A stretch of DNA of 64,000 bases from Heterostelium multicystogenum. Its lineage: Eukaryota > Evosea > Eumycetozoa > Acytosteliales > Acytosteliaceae. Shown piece after piece: positions 61,571-64,000 of this stretch. The position numbers were made by a program, and so were the translations under genes. The stretch is taken from contig RCNN01000514.1 of the NCBI GenBank assembly GCA_003667245.1, positions 33,993 to 97,992 of the forward strand. Reading direction: 5' to 3'. The notes beneath the pieces are model-generated. The model was not told the DNA's origin. It ran no database searches and saw only the letters and a list, made by a program, of their open reading frames with translations. The first letter of the stretch is position 1. Every line of letters begins with the position of its first letter.

Positions 61571-63446
61571 TATGTCTCAACAATTATATCAACAAACATC
61601 TCAGTTGAATATACAACAATTCTTACAAAGCAAATTTACACTAACACAACTACAATCCTCATTTGAAGCTATTGATAAGCATTTCGTTTTGTTAGGAATC
61701 TTGTAAAATTAAATAGTTAATCAATGAATCAAAATATTCTATTGTTATGGTGGATTCTTATTGTTACACACTCACAAAGATGCTCTTGGTCTTTGTAGGT
61801 TCAGGTGTTTAAGCCACTGTGATTCCAGTCGGACTCCACCTCCGCGTGGTTGGCACCGGGAAACTCCATGAACATCAAAGTTTGCCGAACTTGATGTTCA
61901 TGGTGGCTAAGAGAGTCCTTCAATTTTATAATCTTTGCATCACTCACACACTGTTTTGTAGATCACCAGATCAAATAATATTGTTCAAATAATTTTCATT
62001 TTTTTTTCTTTGCGTTCTCATCGACGAATATGATGTCAGTCTTAACAATTCAATTCGTGTCAAGCAATCTCTGGCCACATCCCTCTCGACTCAACAATTA
62101 ACAATTTTACAGATTGAGAACAGCTTCAAAGAGTACTTCAGTCAACTCAAGTCAGCATGCTATAAGACCAACACTATCGCATTCATCACTGGTGTCACAC
62201 TTCTTGCAATGTCCGATTTCACATCTGTATTCGACATCACAACCGATTTGACTCTTGAGCCAAAGTACTCATCGATCTATGGCAATACAGACACTCATGT
62301 CAGGGATGCACTCGATCACATCGTTCCACCACTTCAAGAGACCACAAGGTCATCGATTCTCGATCACTTGAAAAGTGAAAACAAAGGATATAAGTTCAAC
62401 AAGGATCAACCAGTTGCTCTCTATAATGCAGCAAAGGTCTCTTACTCTCTTCGACGACTTCAGCTGTATAGATCTAGAGCTGAGGAGGTAGTTATGATGT
62501 TTTCATCAATCTACTCCTTAACACCTTCTTAGGATCCAATTGGACTTCTCCAGGAGATATCAGATCCCAACACTCTACCAGCTCAATCGACACTTGAGTT
62601 GTTCAGCAATCATCCTCTTGGTCACTTGGTTGTCAACGAGGCACTCCATCTCTCACAACATCAAATGCGGTGGAGGACCAATGGGAAGATTCAACCTCAC
62701 AGAGATTCAACAATTGGGTCAAGATCACAAGTCTTTGGTCTCTCATGTACAACACTGGTGCACTTACATTCCTCGACAAAGGAACTCATCTTTACATTCC
62801 AAATCTGTTAGCCAGGAAGGAAAGGAGTACCTCTACTAGGTCAAAAGACTCTTCAACTGGAAGTCATTCGACACTGGGGAGCTCAGATCAGCAATCATAC
62901 AATTCATCAAGACGACGACACAATCCACTCTGTGAAATCATTCTTGGACAAGATCTCAGCCAACTGACAGGCAACAATGTCATTCATCACGATAAGAATA
63001 GCTTGTCTGAATGTTTCGACTAAGCAATCGCATATTCATTTGGAAAGCTGGACGACATTCAACAAGAGTTCAAAGTGGACAAGATGAAAGGCTCGAACAC
63101 TCTTGACAGAACAATCTCCATCTTTAACTCCTAGTCTCACGATGATAAGTGATTTGAGTACTTTTGAATAGAATGATGTGTCCCGACAGTATCGATCTCA
63201 GACAAACAGAGGATTCACTTAATGTTCCATAATATCAAGATAGGAATGTTGAAGAGATCTCCAAGCTCATGGGATGATATGTGTCTCACATCAGCATCGA
63301 TTTCTTCAGAAGAACAAGCAATTCTACTCAATCTCTCGCTCACAGATCATAGATATGGAAGAATTGTGGATGGATGTCTTCAATATGCAATTCAACAAGC
63401 GGTCAGCTACGCACGTGGTCTCAAAAAGAAGTATCGAATCTCTTAG
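61571..63446 (+). pseudogene. decayed AAA-ATPase-like / PD-(D/E)XK nuclease family gene
   Basis: A plausible first exon (61571-61702, MSQQLYQQTSQLNIQQF) is followed by a damaged nucleotide-binding stretch with a stop (about 61798-61870, reading GSGV, stop, ATVI, then VVGTGK). A clear Walker B region follows: VLIDEYDVSLNNS (62015), TIAFITGVTLLAMSDF, DLTLEPKYSSIYGN, NKGYKFNKDQPVALYNAA. Later pieces (HPLGHLVVNEALHLSQ, SLMYNTGALTFLDKG, LYIPNLLARKE) match the region leading into the nuclease domain. These are the landmarks of the AAA-ATPase-like/DUF1703 family, which often expands near mobile or subtelomeric DNA. At least five frame changes and stops occur after 62530, beyond simple run-length errors. 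The last open stretch (63222-63446) is doubtful. Confidence 0.6.
61866..61903. repeat. 13-bp inverted repeat (hairpin)
   Basis: CCATGAACATCAA (61866-61878) and its exact complement (61891-61903) flank a 12-base loop. It lies in a GC-richer patch (61830-61910) inside the decayed ATPase-like gene. Confidence 0.8.
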
Positions 63447-63871
63447 ATGACTAGTTAGGTCATCGTTCTTGTTGGACTGACAAGATTGATCATCATTCAG
63501 CACTAGGCTCTTAATGGTTAAGCACATTCAGGTCATTCGTCTTAATTCAGGATTCAGGTGGACTCATTGATTGGTTTTTTTGCTCTCAGGTTCAATTAGT
63601 TTGGTGGATGATGAATCTTTGTTTTCTAGTTTAACATCAGACAACAAACAGGACTGATAAGTGGTGGAATTTAACTCAATTCAATGTAGTTACAGTTTAT
63701 CAAGTATATGATGGAGGATTTAATAGAGTTTTGGACTCAGATGATTTGGATCAGTGTCTTCATTAATAGATAGATATATTATTAGGTCAACAGGTTGTTT
63801 TAGGTTTAAATAAAGTGGATTTAGTTTAATTAAAAATATCTATGTAAAAGCATTTTCCCGCAAGCGTACCC
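63447..63871. other. subtelomeric spacer
   Basis: Between the relic and the telomere. T- and G-rich on the plus strand, no gene. It ends with a GC-rich junction (TTTTCCCGCAAGCGTACCCG) directly before the repeats. Confidence 0.5.
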
Positions 63872-64000
63872 GAGGGTAGAGGGTAGAGGGTAGAGGGTAG
63901 AGGGTAGAGGGTAGAGGGTAGAGGGTAGAGGGTAAGGGTAAGGGGTAAGGTAAGGGTAAGGGTAAGGGTAAGGGTAAGGGTAAGGGTAAGGGTAAGGGGT
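63872..64000 (+). repeat. telomere: TAGAGGG heptamers then TAAGGG hexamers
   Basis: Nine consecutive heptamers (GAGGGTA phase) occupy 63872-63934. They switch to about eleven hexamers of TAAGGG with three variant units (one with an extra G, one with GG, and the last) to the final base. The G-rich strand runs 5' to 3' toward the window end, as at a chromosome end. Confidence 0.93.

Noticed and set aside
61830..61910. GC-rich patch with a 13-bp hairpin, considered as a structured RNA gene
   Set aside because: It lies where the nucleotide-binding part of the decayed ATPase-like gene should be, and protein-like text (VVGTGK) crosses it; a coding relic explains it better.

Overview
The window looks like one end of a dictyostelid (social amoeba) chromosome. 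Evidence: AT-rich intergenic DNA, short AT-rich GT-AG introns (54 to 139 bp), Asn/Gln/His homopolymer tracts, ubiquitin of the Dictyostelium type, ankyrin proteins built on FLHENRTEGC-like units, and IPT/TIG and beta-helix surface proteins. The moderate AT content and the terminal TAAGGG-type telomere fit an early-branching genus such as Cavenderia better than D. discoideum; the species is my inference. The last 129 bases are telomeric, so the right edge is, or is close to, a chromosome end.

Layout. 0.7-8 kb: HERPUD-like ERAD protein, ankyrin-repeat protein, polyubiquitin, a secreted beta-helix protein, a perfect 39-bp inverted repeat and a relic. 8.8-12.2 kb: Stealth-family phosphotransferase, Got1 vesicle-transport protein, DNL-type mitochondrial zinc-finger protein. 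12.2-15.6 kb: large non-coding block in front of a His/Asn-rich zinc-finger-like gene. 16.8-25.9 kb: a GPI-anchored Cys-rich protein, a second ankyrin-like protein, sideroflexin, and a filamin-domain protein with a His/Glu tail. 27.6-36.6 kb: an RRM + RNB exoribonuclease and a beta-helix/multi-pass membrane receptor-like protein. 37-46 kb: a dense housekeeping block (CBS pair, mitochondrial MinC, NELF-B, ACAP-type ArfGAP, MBOAT acyltransferase). 46-50.6 kb: a Cry delta-endotoxin-like protein, a small unknown protein and a small secreted Cys-rich protein. 51.5-53.2 kb: relics. 53.8-61.1 kb: one very large secreted IPT/TIG protein with an embedded DNase II domain. 61.6-63.4 kb: a decayed AAA-ATPase-like/PD-(D/E)XK nuclease gene, then subtelomere and telomere.

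Several genes share themes: mitochondria (MinC, sideroflexin, DNL zinc finger), ER/Golgi and lysosome (HERPUD-like, Got1, Stealth, MBOAT) and the cell surface or secretome (beta-helix proteins, Cry-like, IPT-DNase II, GPI protein). No operon-like organisation is expected or seen.

A caution applies throughout. Many conserved genes are broken by single-base shifts that fall almost always in A or T runs (about 30 cases). I read these as homopolymer length errors in the assembly, not as real pseudogenes, and I give each gene as one feature spanning its broken frames.
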